This document shows positions 8,756 through 17,582 of a DNA stretch of 60,947 nt, one piece after another. Each line of letters opens with the position of its first letter. The first letter of the stretch is position 1. A program made the position numbers and the translations under genes. The notes under the pieces are model-generated. The model made no database searches and was not told where the DNA came from. It saw only the letters and a list, made by a program, of their open reading frames with translations. The DNA is taken from NCBI GenBank assembly GCA_022827025.1, contig JAJDTT010000061.1, positions 1 to 60,947 of the forward strand. Direction: 5' to 3'. The DNA is from Acidobacteriota bacterium (lineage in GTDB: Bacteria; Acidobacteriota; UBA6911; RPQK01; JAJDTT01).

Positions 8756-9557
8756 GCTGAGCGGCAAGGTCCTGGAAAAGGAGGGTTCCCGCCAGGCTCT
8801 CTGCCGCCAGGTCACGTCCCTGGTTCGCACCCCTCACCGGGTCCTTCTGATCCACGGAGGCGGCAAGCAGCTCTCCAGCCTCTGCGAACGGCTGGGGATT
8901 CCGGTGGTGCAGCACGAGGGCCGCCGGGTCACCGACGAACCGACGTTGGATGCGGCGAAGATGGTCTTCTCGGCCGCCAACCGGGACCTGGTCGCGGCGT
9001 TGAATTCCTGCGGCGCCAGAGCCATCGGCTTCGCCAGCTTCGATGCCGGACTGGTCCGCTGCCGCCGCCGGGGACCGATCCCGGTGCGGACGGCGGGGAG
9101 CAACGGCGTCTCCGCGAAACGGCTTGTGGATTTCGGTCTCGTGGGCGAGATCGAGAGTGTGGACCCTCGCCTGATCGAGGATCTCTGGGCGGCCGATCTG
9201 CTCCCGGTGGTGAGCTGCCTGTGCGCAACCGGTGACGGCCGAATCCTCAACATCAACGCCGACACCCTGGCGGCGCGACTCGCCACGGCGCTACGGGCCG
9301 ACCGCCTGGTGTCGGTAACCGACGTGGAAGGGCTCTACCTGGATGAATTCAAGGAGACCGTGCCCCGCTTGACCGCGGATGAGGTCCGCCGGCACCTGCG
9401 TTCCGGCGTCATCAGCGGGGGGATGGTTCCCAAGCTGCAGACCGCATTGGAGGCATTGGAGCAGCAGATCCCCATGTTCCAGATCGTGGGGGGATTGGCG
9501 CCCAACGGCCTGATCCGGGGAATCGAGGGGCGGGCAGGAACCTGCATCGTCCCCTGA
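8739..9557 (+). CDS. argB: acetylglutamate kinase
   Basis: Amino-acid-kinase-fold enzyme phosphorylating N-acetylglutamate, the committed and usually feedback-controlled step of arginine synthesis. Motifs: VIKLSGKVL at the N-terminus (substrate-binding lysine), HGGGKQL, ILNINADTLA and ISGGMVPKL. Product 272 aa, close to a classical ArgB. There is no clear N-terminal kinked helix of the arginine-sensitive hexameric type, so feedback inhibition cannot be assumed. It ends 17 bases before the converging gatA end, and no terminator is evident in that gap. Confidence 0.93.
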   Translation: MNLVIKLSGKVLEKEGSRQALCRQVTSLVRTPHRVLLIHGGGKQLSSLCERLGIPVVQHEGRRVTDEPTLDAAKMVFSAANRDLVAALNSCGARAIGFASFDAGLVRCRRRGPIPVRTAGSNGVSAKRLVDFGLVGEIESVDPRLIEDLWAADLLPVVSCLCATGDGRILNINADTLAARLATALRADRLVSVTDVEGLYLDEFKETVPRLTADEVRRHLRSGVISGGMVPKLQTALEALEQQIPMFQIVGGLAPNGLIRGIEGRAGTCIVP

Positions 9558-9574
9558 CGCCGGACGCGTAAAGT

Positions 9575-11071
9575 TCAGGCCCCCAGAGCCAGCGAGGGCC
9601 TCACCAGACCCAACTCCCGCTCCAGCACGTGCGCCACCCTCAGCAGCCGGCCTTCCCCGAAGTGGGGACCCAGCAACTGCAGACCGATGGGCACGCCCTC
9701 CGGCGTGTAGGCGCAGGTCGTGGCCAAGCCGGGGATGCCGGCCAGGTTGGCGGTGACCGTATACACGTCCGACAAGTACATCTCCAGGGGATCGGAGGTC
9801 TTGTCGCCCCGTCGGAACGGCAGCGATGGGGCGGTGGGACCCATCAGGACGTCCGCCCGCTCGAAAGCTCTGAAGTAGTCCTCCTTGATCAGAGTTCGGA
9901 CCTTGCTGGCCTTGAGGTAGTACGCATCGTAGTACCCGGCGCTCAAGACATAGGTCCCGATCATGATCCGCCGCTTGACCTCGTCTCCGAAGCCTTCATT
10001 GCGGCTGTTCCGGTAGGTTTCCTCCAGGGATCCGGCCCTGCGGCTGCGGTGGCCATATCGCATGCCATCGTAACGAGCCAGATTCGAACTCGCCTCGGCC
10101 AGGGCAATGATGTAGTAGGTGGCGATCGCGAACTCCGTATGGGGCAGATCGACCTCCACGACCTCGCACCCGGCCGCCGCCAGCTTGGCTGCCGCGGCCC
10201 GGACCGCGGCTTCGATCCGCGGGTCCAGACCCGAAGAGAACCACTCCGCCGGAAGACCGATCCTCAAGCCCCGGATATCCCCTTCGAGGCCCGCCACGTA
10301 ATCGTCCACCGGGCGCCGCGCGGAGGTCGAGTCCATCGGATCGTAGCCCGACACGACCTGCAGAATCATGGCCGCGTCACGTGCGGTACGGGCCAACGGC
10401 CCAATCTGGTCCAGGGAGGAGGCAAAGGCCACCAGTCCGTAGCGGGAAACCCTTCCGTAGGTCGGTTTCAACCCCACGACTCCACAGAAGGCGGCCGGCT
10501 GGCGAATCGATCCGCCGGTGTCGCTCCCCAGGGCGCCCGGAGCCTCCAGTGCGGCCACCGCCGCGGCCGACCCGCCGCTGGACCCTCCGGGGACCCGGTT
10601 CAGATCCCAGGGATTGCGGGTCGGGAAGAACCCCGAGTTCTCGGTGGTGGAACCCATGGCGAACTCGTCCAGGTTGGTCTTTCCCAGGATCAGCCCTCCG
10701 TCCGCCCGGAGACGGGCGACCGACGTGGCTTCATACGGGGGAACGTAATGCTCCAGAATCCGGGACCCGCAGGTCGTCCGCATTCCCCGGGTGACGATGT
10801 TGTCCTTCACCGCCAGGGGAATCCCGGTCAACAGGCCGACCGCCCGTTTTCCCGAGGCCAGGGACTGATCCAGAGCCCGGGCCTCCTCCAGCAGAGTTTC
10901 CGCACTACGGCTGATGAAAGCCTGGACCTTGGGGTCGCGGGACCGGATTCGCCGCAGGTAGGCTTCGGCGATTTCCACCGACGAGATCTGCCGCTTCCTG
11001 ATGCCCCGGTGCAGTTGGGCAATGGACAGATCGCAGATTTCACACGCCGGGCGGGATGCCTCGCGTTCCAT
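9575..11071 (-). CDS. gatA: aspartyl/glutamyl-tRNA amidotransferase subunit A
   Basis: Glutaminase subunit of GatCAB, which amidates Glu-tRNA(Gln) and/or Asp-tRNA(Asn). Amidase signature complete: catalytic lysine 89 in PLAVKDN, cis-serine 164 in GGSSGGS and nucleophile serine 188 in DTGGS. Product 498 aa. I prefer the ATG at 11071, which overlaps the gatC stop as TGATG, over the GTG three bases upstream. gatB is not in the operon and must be elsewhere. Confidence 0.97.
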   Translation of the reverse strand: MEREASRPACEICDLSIAQLHRGIRKRQISSVEIAEAYLRRIRSRDPKVQAFISRSAETLLEEARALDQSLASGKRAVGLLTGIPLAVKDNIVTRGMRTTCGSRILEHYVPPYEATSVARLRADGGLILGKTNLDEFAMGSTTENSGFFPTRNPWDLNRVPGGSSGGSAAAVAALEAPGALGSDTGGSIRQPAAFCGVVGLKPTYGRVSRYGLVAFASSLDQIGPLARTARDAAMILQVVSGYDPMDSTSARRPVDDYVAGLEGDIRGLRIGLPAEWFSSGLDPRIEAAVRAAAAKLAAAGCEVVEVDLPHTEFAIATYYIIALAEASSNLARYDGMRYGHRSRRAGSLEETYRNSRNEGFGDEVKRRIMIGTYVLSAGYYDAYYLKASKVRTLIKEDYFRAFERADVLMGPTAPSLPFRRGDKTSDPLEMYLSDVYTVTANLAGIPGLATTCAYTPEGVPIGLQLLGPHFGEGRLLRVAHVLERELGLVRPSLALGA

Positions 11072-11367
11072 CACTCGATGACCCTGGGCACTCGGAAGTA
11101 CCCCTTTCGTGCCTTGGGCGCCCCCTCCAGGACGGTCTCCGGCGCCAGCGAGGGCTGGTTCCGGTCGGGACGAACGGCCCCCGCCTCCGGGATCTCCGCC
11201 AAGCCATGGTAGGTCGGCTCCACCCCTTTCGTGTCCACCTGCCGGAGTTGTTCGAAGTAGTCCAGAATCCGTTGAAATTGGCCGACGAACCGTTCCAGTT
11301 CAGCGGGGGAGAATTCGAGATGGGCCAACTCGGCGATTCGCCGGACTTCCTTGGGAGTGATGCTCAT
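11071..11367 (-). CDS. gatC: aspartyl/glutamyl-tRNA amidotransferase subunit C
   Basis: Small 98-aa subunit that helps assemble GatA with GatB. Begins SITPKEVRRIAELAHLEFS, the typical first helix, and contains FVGQFQRILDYFEQLRQVDT and VEPTYH. Coupled to gatA (TGATG) and to ribF (4-base overlap). Confidence 0.95.
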   Translation of the reverse strand: MSITPKEVRRIAELAHLEFSPAELERFVGQFQRILDYFEQLRQVDTKGVEPTYHGLAEIPEAGAVRPDRNQPSLAPETVLEGAPKARKGYFRVPRVIE

Positions 11368-12320
11368 GGGGCCCTCTTCGCGAGAATCGAATCCGATTTC
11401 CTGCCATATTTTCGGGCCATCCGCACATCGGATCCGAGTTTCCGTTTCAAGGCTTCCAGGCTGGAGAACCGCCTTTCCGAGCGCAGCCTGTACCAGAAAT
11501 CGAGCGTCATGAACTCTCCATACAGGTCGCAGTCCGCATCCAGCAGGTAGGTCTCCACCACCGGCTTGTCCGCGGGCTCGCCCAATGTGGGCCGGTAGCC
11601 TACATTAGTGGCGCCGACAAAAACAGCGCCGTTGACCGTCGCCCGAGTCACGTAAACTCCGGTCGCCGGTATGAGTTCGCTGGCCGGCTGAAGATTCGCC
11701 GTCGGGAATCCCAGGTCCGCACCCCGGCCCGATCCCCTCACCACCGTACCCAGAATCTGATAGGGCCGGTTCAGGAGGCGCCGGCAGAGCGCCACCCTCC
11801 CTTGGACCAACAGCTTGCGGACGACCGTGCTGCTGATACGCTGTCCCCGAAAACGAACCGAATCGATGGCGTGGACATCAAACCCGAACTTCCGCCCCAG
11901 GGATTCCAGGGTCTTGAAATCGCCTGCTCTCCCGTAGCCGAAACGAAAGTTGCTTCCCACGTGGATCTCTCTTACGGCATCGGATCCCAGGACGTCCCGG
12001 ACGAAACGTTCCGGACTGAATCGGGAGAGCTGCCGGCTGAACGGGAACCGAACCAGGACGTCCAGACCCAACTCTCCGAGGAGACGATGCTTCTGCGCCG
12101 GCAACTGCAGGAGCGAAGGCGCATCCGCGGGCGAAATGATTTTCTGCGGATGAGGTGTGAAAGTGAGGAGTATCCCGGTCCCGTTCATTTCTCGAGCCCG
12201 CTGAACCACCCGTTTGACAATCGCCTGGTGCCCCAGGTGGAGTCCGTCGAAAACTCCGATCGCGGCCACCGGATACGGTAAACGGGGAGGAAGGTTCTTC
12301 AGGTCGTCAACGATCTGCAT
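11364..12320 (-). CDS. ribF: bifunctional riboflavin kinase / FAD synthetase
   Basis: Makes FMN and FAD from riboflavin. The N-terminal nucleotidyltransferase half has IGVFDGLHLGHQ near residue 22; the C-terminal kinase half has GRGADLGFPTANL around residue 205 followed by GVYVTRATVNG. Product 318 aa, normal for bacterial RibF. The supply of FAD is relevant to mnmG and to the flavin chemistry of the nearby F420 genes only in a general sense. It is followed directly by gatC, and the gap to the next gene upstream is 39 bases. Confidence 0.96.
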   Translation of the reverse strand: MQIVDDLKNLPPRLPYPVAAIGVFDGLHLGHQAIVKRVVQRAREMNGTGILLTFTPHPQKIISPADAPSLLQLPAQKHRLLGELGLDVLVRFPFSRQLSRFSPERFVRDVLGSDAVREIHVGSNFRFGYGRAGDFKTLESLGRKFGFDVHAIDSVRFRGQRISSTVVRKLLVQGRVALCRRLLNRPYQILGTVVRGSGRGADLGFPTANLQPASELIPATGVYVTRATVNGAVFVGATNVGYRPTLGEPADKPVVETYLLDADCDLYGEFMTLDFWYRLRSERRFSSLEALKRKLGSDVRMARKYGRKSDSILAKRAP

Positions 12321-12359
12321 GGTTCTTTGCGATGGGGGAGGCCGCGGCGGCGACTCGAG

Positions 12360-13112
12360 TCAAACCTCCAGGACCAGGCCGTCATGGGCCAGACTGACTG
12401 CATCCGGCAGGTAGGCATTCCCCTCGTCGTGATCCACCTCGTGGCAGATGTGGACCAGATAGGTTCGCTCGGGCCCGATGCGGGCCGCCGCCTCGACCGC
12501 TTCGGGCAGACTGAAGTGCGTTGGATGACTCTGATAACGAAGCCCGTCCAGCACCAGGCACTCCACCCCTCGGAGACGCTCGAAGCTGTCGTCCGGAATG
12601 TAGCTCACGTCGGTCAGATAGGCGAAACGCCCGATCCGAAAACCCAGCACCGGCATTCGACCATGCATCAGGTCGATGGGCTCGATCTCCAGATCGCCCA
12701 CACGGAACCTGCCGGCAACCGGAATCAACTCGACGCTGGGAACGCCGGGATAACCCTTTCCGTCGAAGAGGTGCCGAAAGGTCACCGCGATCTCCTTGAG
12801 CGTGGCCTCACTCCCATAGGCGGGCAACGTTCGCTCCGACCACATGTTGAACGGGTAGACGTCATCGAGTCCGAGAATGTGGTCCACGTGAGAATGGGTA
12901 TAGAGGAGGGCGTCGAGGTGACGAACTCCGTACCGAAGCATTTGAACGCGGAAGTCGACGGAAGTATCGATGACCAGCGTCACCGTTCCCTGGATCAGCA
13001 GCGAACTGCGCAGCCGATGGTTCTTCGGATTGTCCGACAGGCAAACCTTGCAGTCACATCCGATGACGGGAATCCCGCGGGAGGTCCCGGTTCCGAGAAA
13101 CGTCACCCGCAT
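12360..13112 (-). CDS. metallo-beta-lactamase fold hydrolase, PhnP-like
   Basis: Predicted metal-dependent phosphodiesterase. The N-terminus FLGTGTSRGIPVIGCDCKVC matches the PhnP-like group, in which the cysteines bind an extra zinc. The core metal motif HSHVDHILGLDD lies near residue 76, and later histidines (VHICHEVDH) complete the site. In PhnP the substrate is a cyclic ribose phosphate from phosphonate breakdown, but no phn genes are nearby, so another cyclic phosphodiester substrate is likely. The ATG at 13112 overlaps the upstream stop as TGATG. Confidence 0.85.
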   Translation of the reverse strand: MRVTFLGTGTSRGIPVIGCDCKVCLSDNPKNHRLRSSLLIQGTVTLVIDTSVDFRVQMLRYGVRHLDALLYTHSHVDHILGLDDVYPFNMWSERTLPAYGSEATLKEIAVTFRHLFDGKGYPGVPSVELIPVAGRFRVGDLEIEPIDLMHGRMPVLGFRIGRFAYLTDVSYIPDDSFERLRGVECLVLDGLRYQSHPTHFSLPEAVEAAARIGPERTYLVHICHEVDHDEGNAYLPDAVSLAHDGLVLEV

Positions 13113-13543
13113 CACAGCTTGATCGACTTGGACTGCCTCATGACACCCATCTGCATCTCGTAGATCAGGCCGTCCAACAGCTTCGACTCCTCATTCGACA
13201 GATTCCCGCGAGTCTTTTCCTTCAGCAACGTCAGGATTTCAATCATTTCCCTGGCTGCCGGGAGGTTCGCCTCCTTTTTGCCGGTTGCCGGGTCGGCAAT
13301 GGCGCCCAAATGAACCATGCCGGTCGTGGCTATGGACAGCACAAAGGCGGAAAAATCGATCTTTGCTTCGGTTGGCGCCTCGCCTGTCGCGGGAGGCCGC
13401 GACTCTTTGGAGTCCGTCTCGGCCGCAACTTTTTCCGAGCCCTCCGATACCTTTTCCGGACCGGACTCGCGCAACTCTCCATCCTCGGAGAAAATCCTTC
13501 GATCCTGAACCTTGAATCCTCCCTGGCCCGAATCTCCCGTCAT
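13112..13543 (-). CDS. DUF1844 domain protein
   Basis: 143 aa. The N-terminal half is polar and low in complexity (rich in E, S, K, P), probably disordered. The C-terminal half is the DUF1844 region: DFSAFVLSIATTGMVHLG, PAAREMIEILTLLKEKT and the end LIYEMQMGVM. Function unknown. DUF1844 proteins are small and widespread in Acidobacteriota and deltaproteobacteria; this is from memory. No signal peptide. Confidence 0.8.
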   Translation of the reverse strand: MTGDSGQGGFKVQDRRIFSEDGELRESGPEKVSEGSEKVAAETDSKESRPPATGEAPTEAKIDFSAFVLSIATTGMVHLGAIADPATGKKEANLPAAREMIEILTLLKEKTRGNLSNEESKLLDGLIYEMQMGVMRQSKSIKL

Positions 13544-13613
13544 GATTTCGCCCCCTCTTCGTCCGTCACTCCCGTATACTGATAGCCCATGTTTCCCGCG
13601 CTGCGAACAGTGG

Positions 13614-14648
13614 TCAAGGCCGAAGGATGACCTTCGTCAGTCCAGGCTCACGCGCGTACAGCCTGTCGAACATTTCCTGCCCGCGCTCCAAGGGGACCGA
13701 GGCGCTCAACACCGGACGCACTCGGATGACGCCGCGCCGCATCATGTCCAGGCAGGCAGGGTAGTCGTTGGAAGACGCGCACGAGCCGAGCACGTCGATT
13801 TCGCGGGTCACGACGCTCTGCAACCCGAAACCGACGGTCGGTGCGATGTTGCCGATCAGGACGACCCTCCCTCCCTTGCGCACGCTGTCGATCGACATGG
13901 CGACGGTCTCGCCGATCCCCACCGCCTCCATGACCAGGTCCGCCCCGTGCCCGCCGGTCATCTCCCTCACCGCGGCCGGCACGTCCATCCCGTCGCCGGC
14001 CTGAATGGTCTCGTCCGCTCCCAGGTCCTCCGCCAGCCTCAGGCGGTCGGCCGCCAGGTCGGCCACGAAGATCCGGCCGCACCCCGCGCTACGCAACGCC
14101 TGGATCGTCAGCAGGCCGATCATGCCCGCTCCCACGACCAGCGCCCGGGTCCCCAGCGGCGGGTTGGCGCGCCCGACGGCATGCACGGCGACGGAGACCG
14201 GTTCCACCATGGCAGCCTCGTCGAAGCTGACGCCGTCAGGCACCCGGAACACGATGTGGTCCGGCACGGCCACGTATTCGGCGAACGCCCCGTGGCGCCG
14301 ATAGTCGTCACACGAGACACCGAGGACCCGGCGGTCCTCGCACAGGTTCGGCCGGCCGTCCCGGCAGAACACACAGTTGCGGCAGCAGATCATCGAGTCG
14401 AAGGTGACCCGTTGGCCTGAACCGAAGCCACGTACCGCGCTTCCCACTGTCGCAACTTCGCCCGAAGCCTCGTGGCCCATGATCACCGGCGGGATCCGGC
14501 GGCCCGAGCTTCCGTCGTAGCCGTGCACGTCGCTTCCGCAGATCCCGCACGAGCGCACCCGCACCAGCACTTCGTTGGGCGCGGCGTCCGGATTCGGGAC
14601 ATCCATCAGGTCCAGCTTCTTGTATTCGTTCAGGACGAGCGCTTTCAT
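13614..14648 (-). CDS. zinc-dependent medium-chain alcohol/polyol dehydrogenase
   Basis: MDR-family NAD(P)-dependent dehydrogenase, 344 aa from the ATG at 14648. Catalytic zinc ligands lie in CGICGSDVHGYDG and GHEASGEV. The structural zinc lobe has four cysteines spaced C-x2-C-x2-C-x7-C (CCRNCVFCRDGRPNLC). The Rossmann motif is VVGAGMIGLL. Closest in appearance to sorbitol, threonine or galactitol-phosphate dehydrogenases; the substrate cannot be fixed. The open frame extends 108 codons farther upstream, but only through mazG. It overlaps the mazG end by 4 bases. Confidence 0.88.
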   Translation of the reverse strand: MKALVLNEYKKLDLMDVPNPDAAPNEVLVRVRSCGICGSDVHGYDGSSGRRIPPVIMGHEASGEVATVGSAVRGFGSGQRVTFDSMICCRNCVFCRDGRPNLCEDRRVLGVSCDDYRRHGAFAEYVAVPDHIVFRVPDGVSFDEAAMVEPVSVAVHAVGRANPPLGTRALVVGAGMIGLLTIQALRSAGCGRIFVADLAADRLRLAEDLGADETIQAGDGMDVPAAVREMTGGHGADLVMEAVGIGETVAMSIDSVRKGGRVVLIGNIAPTVGFGLQSVVTREIDVLGSCASSNDYPACLDMMRRGVIRVRPVLSASVPLERGQEMFDRLYAREPGLTKVILRP

Positions 14649-15529
14649 TGCTTCTTGCTGCCGGCAGACCCTCCCTCCCGTTTCTGGCTCTGCCATTGCC
14701 GCTCCATTTCCTCCAGCCCCACCTCCGCCAGCGACCGCCCCTGACGGGCGAAGTGCTCTTCCATGGACCGGTACCGGCGGGAGAATTTTTGGTTGGCCCG
14801 GTTCAAGGAAGTCTCCGGGTCGATCTGGAGAAAACGGGCAACGTTGATGGCGGCAAAGAGAAAATCTCCGACTTCTTCCCTGATCTCCGATTCGTCCCGC
14901 TTTCGGACGGCCGCAGCCAACTCCTGGAACTCCTCCGCGACCTTTTCTCCCACGGCCTCGAGATTCGGCCAATCGAAGCCTGTTCGCGCCGCCTTGGCCG
15001 ACATCTGATACGCCGCGTATATGGCAGGCAGCCGATCCGGCAAGGAATCCAAGAGAGCGTTCCGTTCCTCATCCTGGCCCCGATCCACCTTCTCGCCGGC
15101 CTTGATTTGCTCCCATGCCCTCAACAATTCGCCGCTCGACTCGAAATGAGCCTGCCCGAAGACGTGCGGATGCCGGCGGACCATCTTTTCGTGGACGGTC
15201 CTGCAGACGTCGTCGATATCGAACTCGCCTCTCTCCTTGGCGATCCGGCTGTGAAAGACGATTTGCAGCAAGAGGTCTCCCAACTCGTCGCACAGCGCTG
15301 CCGGAGACGACCAATCCAACGCCTCCAGGACCTCGTAGCTCTCTTCGATCAGCATCGCCTTGAGGGTTTCAGGAGTCTGCTCCTGATCCCACGGGCATCC
15401 ACCCGGCCCCCTCAGCGTATCCATCAGCTCCACGAGCTTCCGAAAATGAGGATGGCGGACCGGATTCCTGGCGCCGTTGTCATCTGACGGTTCGGAACGG
15501 AACGCGTTTTGCGGATCGAACGCCGTCAT
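14645..15529 (-). CDS. mazG: nucleoside triphosphate pyrophosphohydrolase
   Basis: House-cleaning enzyme hydrolysing (d)NTPs to NMP and pyrophosphate. It shows the two-domain MazG pattern: GGCPWDQEQTPETL near residue 43, EESYEVLEA with the metal-binding acidic residues, CDELGDLLLQIVFHS, and a second EEVGDFLFAAINVARFL segment. Product 294 aa including a C-terminal basic extension. Overlaps the RNase E/G gene upstream by 4 bases. Confidence 0.95.
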   Translation of the reverse strand: MTAFDPQNAFRSEPSDDNGARNPVRHPHFRKLVELMDTLRGPGGCPWDQEQTPETLKAMLIEESYEVLEALDWSSPAALCDELGDLLLQIVFHSRIAKERGEFDIDDVCRTVHEKMVRRHPHVFGQAHFESSGELLRAWEQIKAGEKVDRGQDEERNALLDSLPDRLPAIYAAYQMSAKAARTGFDWPNLEAVGEKVAEEFQELAAAVRKRDESEIREEVGDFLFAAINVARFLQIDPETSLNRANQKFSRRYRSMEEHFARQGRSLAEVGLEEMERQWQSQKREGGSAGSKKQ

Positions 15530-17340
15530 TTTCCAATCACCTCGAACTGTTCGATCTTAAGCAGCGGGTCCGGCTTGACCCGAACTTTCTGGCCCGTCAG
15601 CTTCTTGATTTCCTTGAGCACCAGGTTCTCCCCTCCCCGCAGCGCCTTCCCGATCTCCGGATGGCAACGAATGGTCATCGACCTGGCGTCCGGAGAGAGG
15701 GGAAGCATGCTCTGCACCTGGTGATGAACGGAATAGCAGACGGTGCGGACGGAACGGGTCAGGCCGGTGCCCTCACAGACCGTGCATTTTTGCGAAAGCG
15801 TCCGCTCCAGGGACTGCTTGTCCCGTTTCCGAGTCAGCGCCACCAACCCGAACTCGTTGAAATCGAGCACCTTGAAGGGAGCCTTGTCCTTGGACAACTC
15901 CCTGCGGAGCGCATCCAGGACCTGCCGTTGGTTCGAGCTGTCGGACATGTCGATGAAATCGATGATGATGATTCCGCCGATGTTGCGGAGCCGGATCTGG
16001 CGGGCCAGCTCCTTGACGACCTCCAGGTTTGTCCGCGTGATGGTGTCCTCCAGAGAATCGGTCTTGCCGACGTAGCGCCCGGTGTTGACGTCGATGGCGA
16101 CCAGCGCCTCGGTCTGATTGATCACGATGTGACCGCCGCTCTTCAACCAGACCTTCGGGCGCAACGCCTTTTTGATCTCCACGTCGATCCCGTAGGCCTG
16201 GAGAATATCCGCGTCCTTGGAATAGAGCTTGATTCGCGAGACCAGTTCGGGACTCAGACGCCGAACCATCTCCAGAGTTTTCTCGTATTCCTCCTCATCA
16301 TCGATGTAGACATGGCGAAAGTCCGCAGAAAGGTAGTCCCGCACCACCCTTTCCGAAAGACTCGGCTCGGCGTAGACCAGCGCCGGCGCCGCCATCCGCC
16401 GGCCCTTCCTCTTGATTCGGTCCCAGAGCCGGGTGAGGTATTCCATATCACGACGCAACTCCTCCTCCGAACGGTTCTCCGCCACCGTTCGCACGATGAA
16501 GCCGCCTTTGCTGAAATCGCGCCGCAACTCACGGATCAGTCTCCTCAAGCGCCGCCGTTCCTCCTCGGACACGATTCGCCGGGAGACACCAACGTGGCTG
16601 ACGGTCGGCATGTAGACCAGGTACCGGCCGGGAAACGCCACGTGGGAGGTAATCCGAGACCCCTTCCGGCCGATCGGTTCCTTGGCAACTTGAACCAGAA
16701 TTTCCTGGTTCTCCTGGAGCACCCTCCCGATGGACAGATGAGTTGCGGTTCCGCCGCCTCGCCGCTTACGGTTCCGATGTCTCCGACTCGAATTTCCTGC
16801 GGAACCGTTGGACTTGTCGCCGCTCGACCCGGCCGCGCCTCGCGCCGGAGAATCGAATCCGCTCAACCACTCGGGAAGGATGGCGGGAGACCAGCCCGTA
16901 GCGCCCCCGCCCATGGCAACGCTATCCGGACCGATCCCGGGATCGAGGGAGATTCGCCCCGGGAGAATTGAAGCCCGGATCGTTCCCTCCCGTGAGACCT
17001 CATTCCGGCCGTCCCCGGCCGCCAGCGGTTCGGAGGTTGTCCCCCGACCTTCGGCAGCCACCCGGCCGGCGTCAGCCTGCGACTCGAGACCCACTTCGAC
17101 ATCGGGAAACTGCTCTTCAAGAAAATCGGAGACAAAAAGAAACGCACTGCGGCCCAGGCCGATGTCCACAAAGGCCGCCTGCATACCCGGCACGACCTTG
17201 GTCACGCGGCCCTTGTAGATGTTGCCCAGTATCCCTCTGGTCTTCTCCCTTTCGATGAAGACTTCGACGACCTCGCCGTCTTCGAGAAGTGCAATCGTCA
17301 TCTCGAGCGGAGTCGAGCCGATGATGAGTTCCTTGATCAT
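15526..17340 (-). CDS. rng: ribonuclease E/G with a long insertion in the S1 region
   Basis: Endoribonuclease for rRNA maturation and mRNA decay. S1-domain start GNIYKGRVTKVVPGMQAAFVD at residues 38-58, catalytic-core motifs VAIDVNTGR and GGIIIIDFIDM (metal-binding aspartates), and the zinc-link pair C-T-V-C followed by EGTG. At 604 aa it exceeds a typical RNase G because roughly residues 78-205 are a Gly/Ser/Arg-rich, probably disordered insertion inside the S1 region, ending in a basic RRHRNRKRRGG block. It lacks the long C-terminal degradosome scaffold of enterobacterial RNase E. A 5' leader of about 100 bases separates it from the promoter-like TATAAT. Confidence 0.93.
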   Translation of the reverse strand: MIKELIIGSTPLEMTIALLEDGEVVEVFIEREKTRGILGNIYKGRVTKVVPGMQAAFVDIGLGRSAFLFVSDFLEEQFPDVEVGLESQADAGRVAAEGRGTTSEPLAAGDGRNEVSREGTIRASILPGRISLDPGIGPDSVAMGGGATGWSPAILPEWLSGFDSPARGAAGSSGDKSNGSAGNSSRRHRNRKRRGGGTATHLSIGRVLQENQEILVQVAKEPIGRKGSRITSHVAFPGRYLVYMPTVSHVGVSRRIVSEEERRRLRRLIRELRRDFSKGGFIVRTVAENRSEEELRRDMEYLTRLWDRIKRKGRRMAAPALVYAEPSLSERVVRDYLSADFRHVYIDDEEEYEKTLEMVRRLSPELVSRIKLYSKDADILQAYGIDVEIKKALRPKVWLKSGGHIVINQTEALVAIDVNTGRYVGKTDSLEDTITRTNLEVVKELARQIRLRNIGGIIIIDFIDMSDSSNQRQVLDALRRELSKDKAPFKVLDFNEFGLVALTRKRDKQSLERTLSQKCTVCEGTGLTRSVRTVCYSVHHQVQSMLPLSPDARSMTIRCHPEIGKALRGGENLVLKEIKKLTGQKVRVKPDPLLKIEQFEVIGK

Positions 17341-17451
17341 TGCACCCTCGAGAGACGATCCCGCAACGGGACCGGCGAACAGAACGCCGGCGGCCGGCGG
17401 GCGCCGCCTCGACTCTGCCTTTGGCCGTTACGACGCATCCTGCGCCCGCTC

Positions 17452-17457
17452 ATTATA
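17452..17457 (-). promoter_or_regulatory. candidate -10 element for the RNase E/G gene
   Basis: On the minus strand TATAAT stands about 110 bases upstream of the start codon, in the 242-base gap after rodA. No good -35 at the standard distance was seen; a TTGACG lies too close. If real, the long leader could allow autoregulation through RNase cleavage, as known for RNase E in other bacteria. Confidence 0.3.
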
Positions 17458-17582
17458 CCGTCAACACTCGCGCCGCCGTCCTCCCGCCGAATCGTATGAC
17501 TTCCGGTTGACGACTCCAACAAGAATCAGAAGCTGCCGGGATGGAACTGTACGCGGCGGCGGGGCGGGAATCGCCCGGAGGA

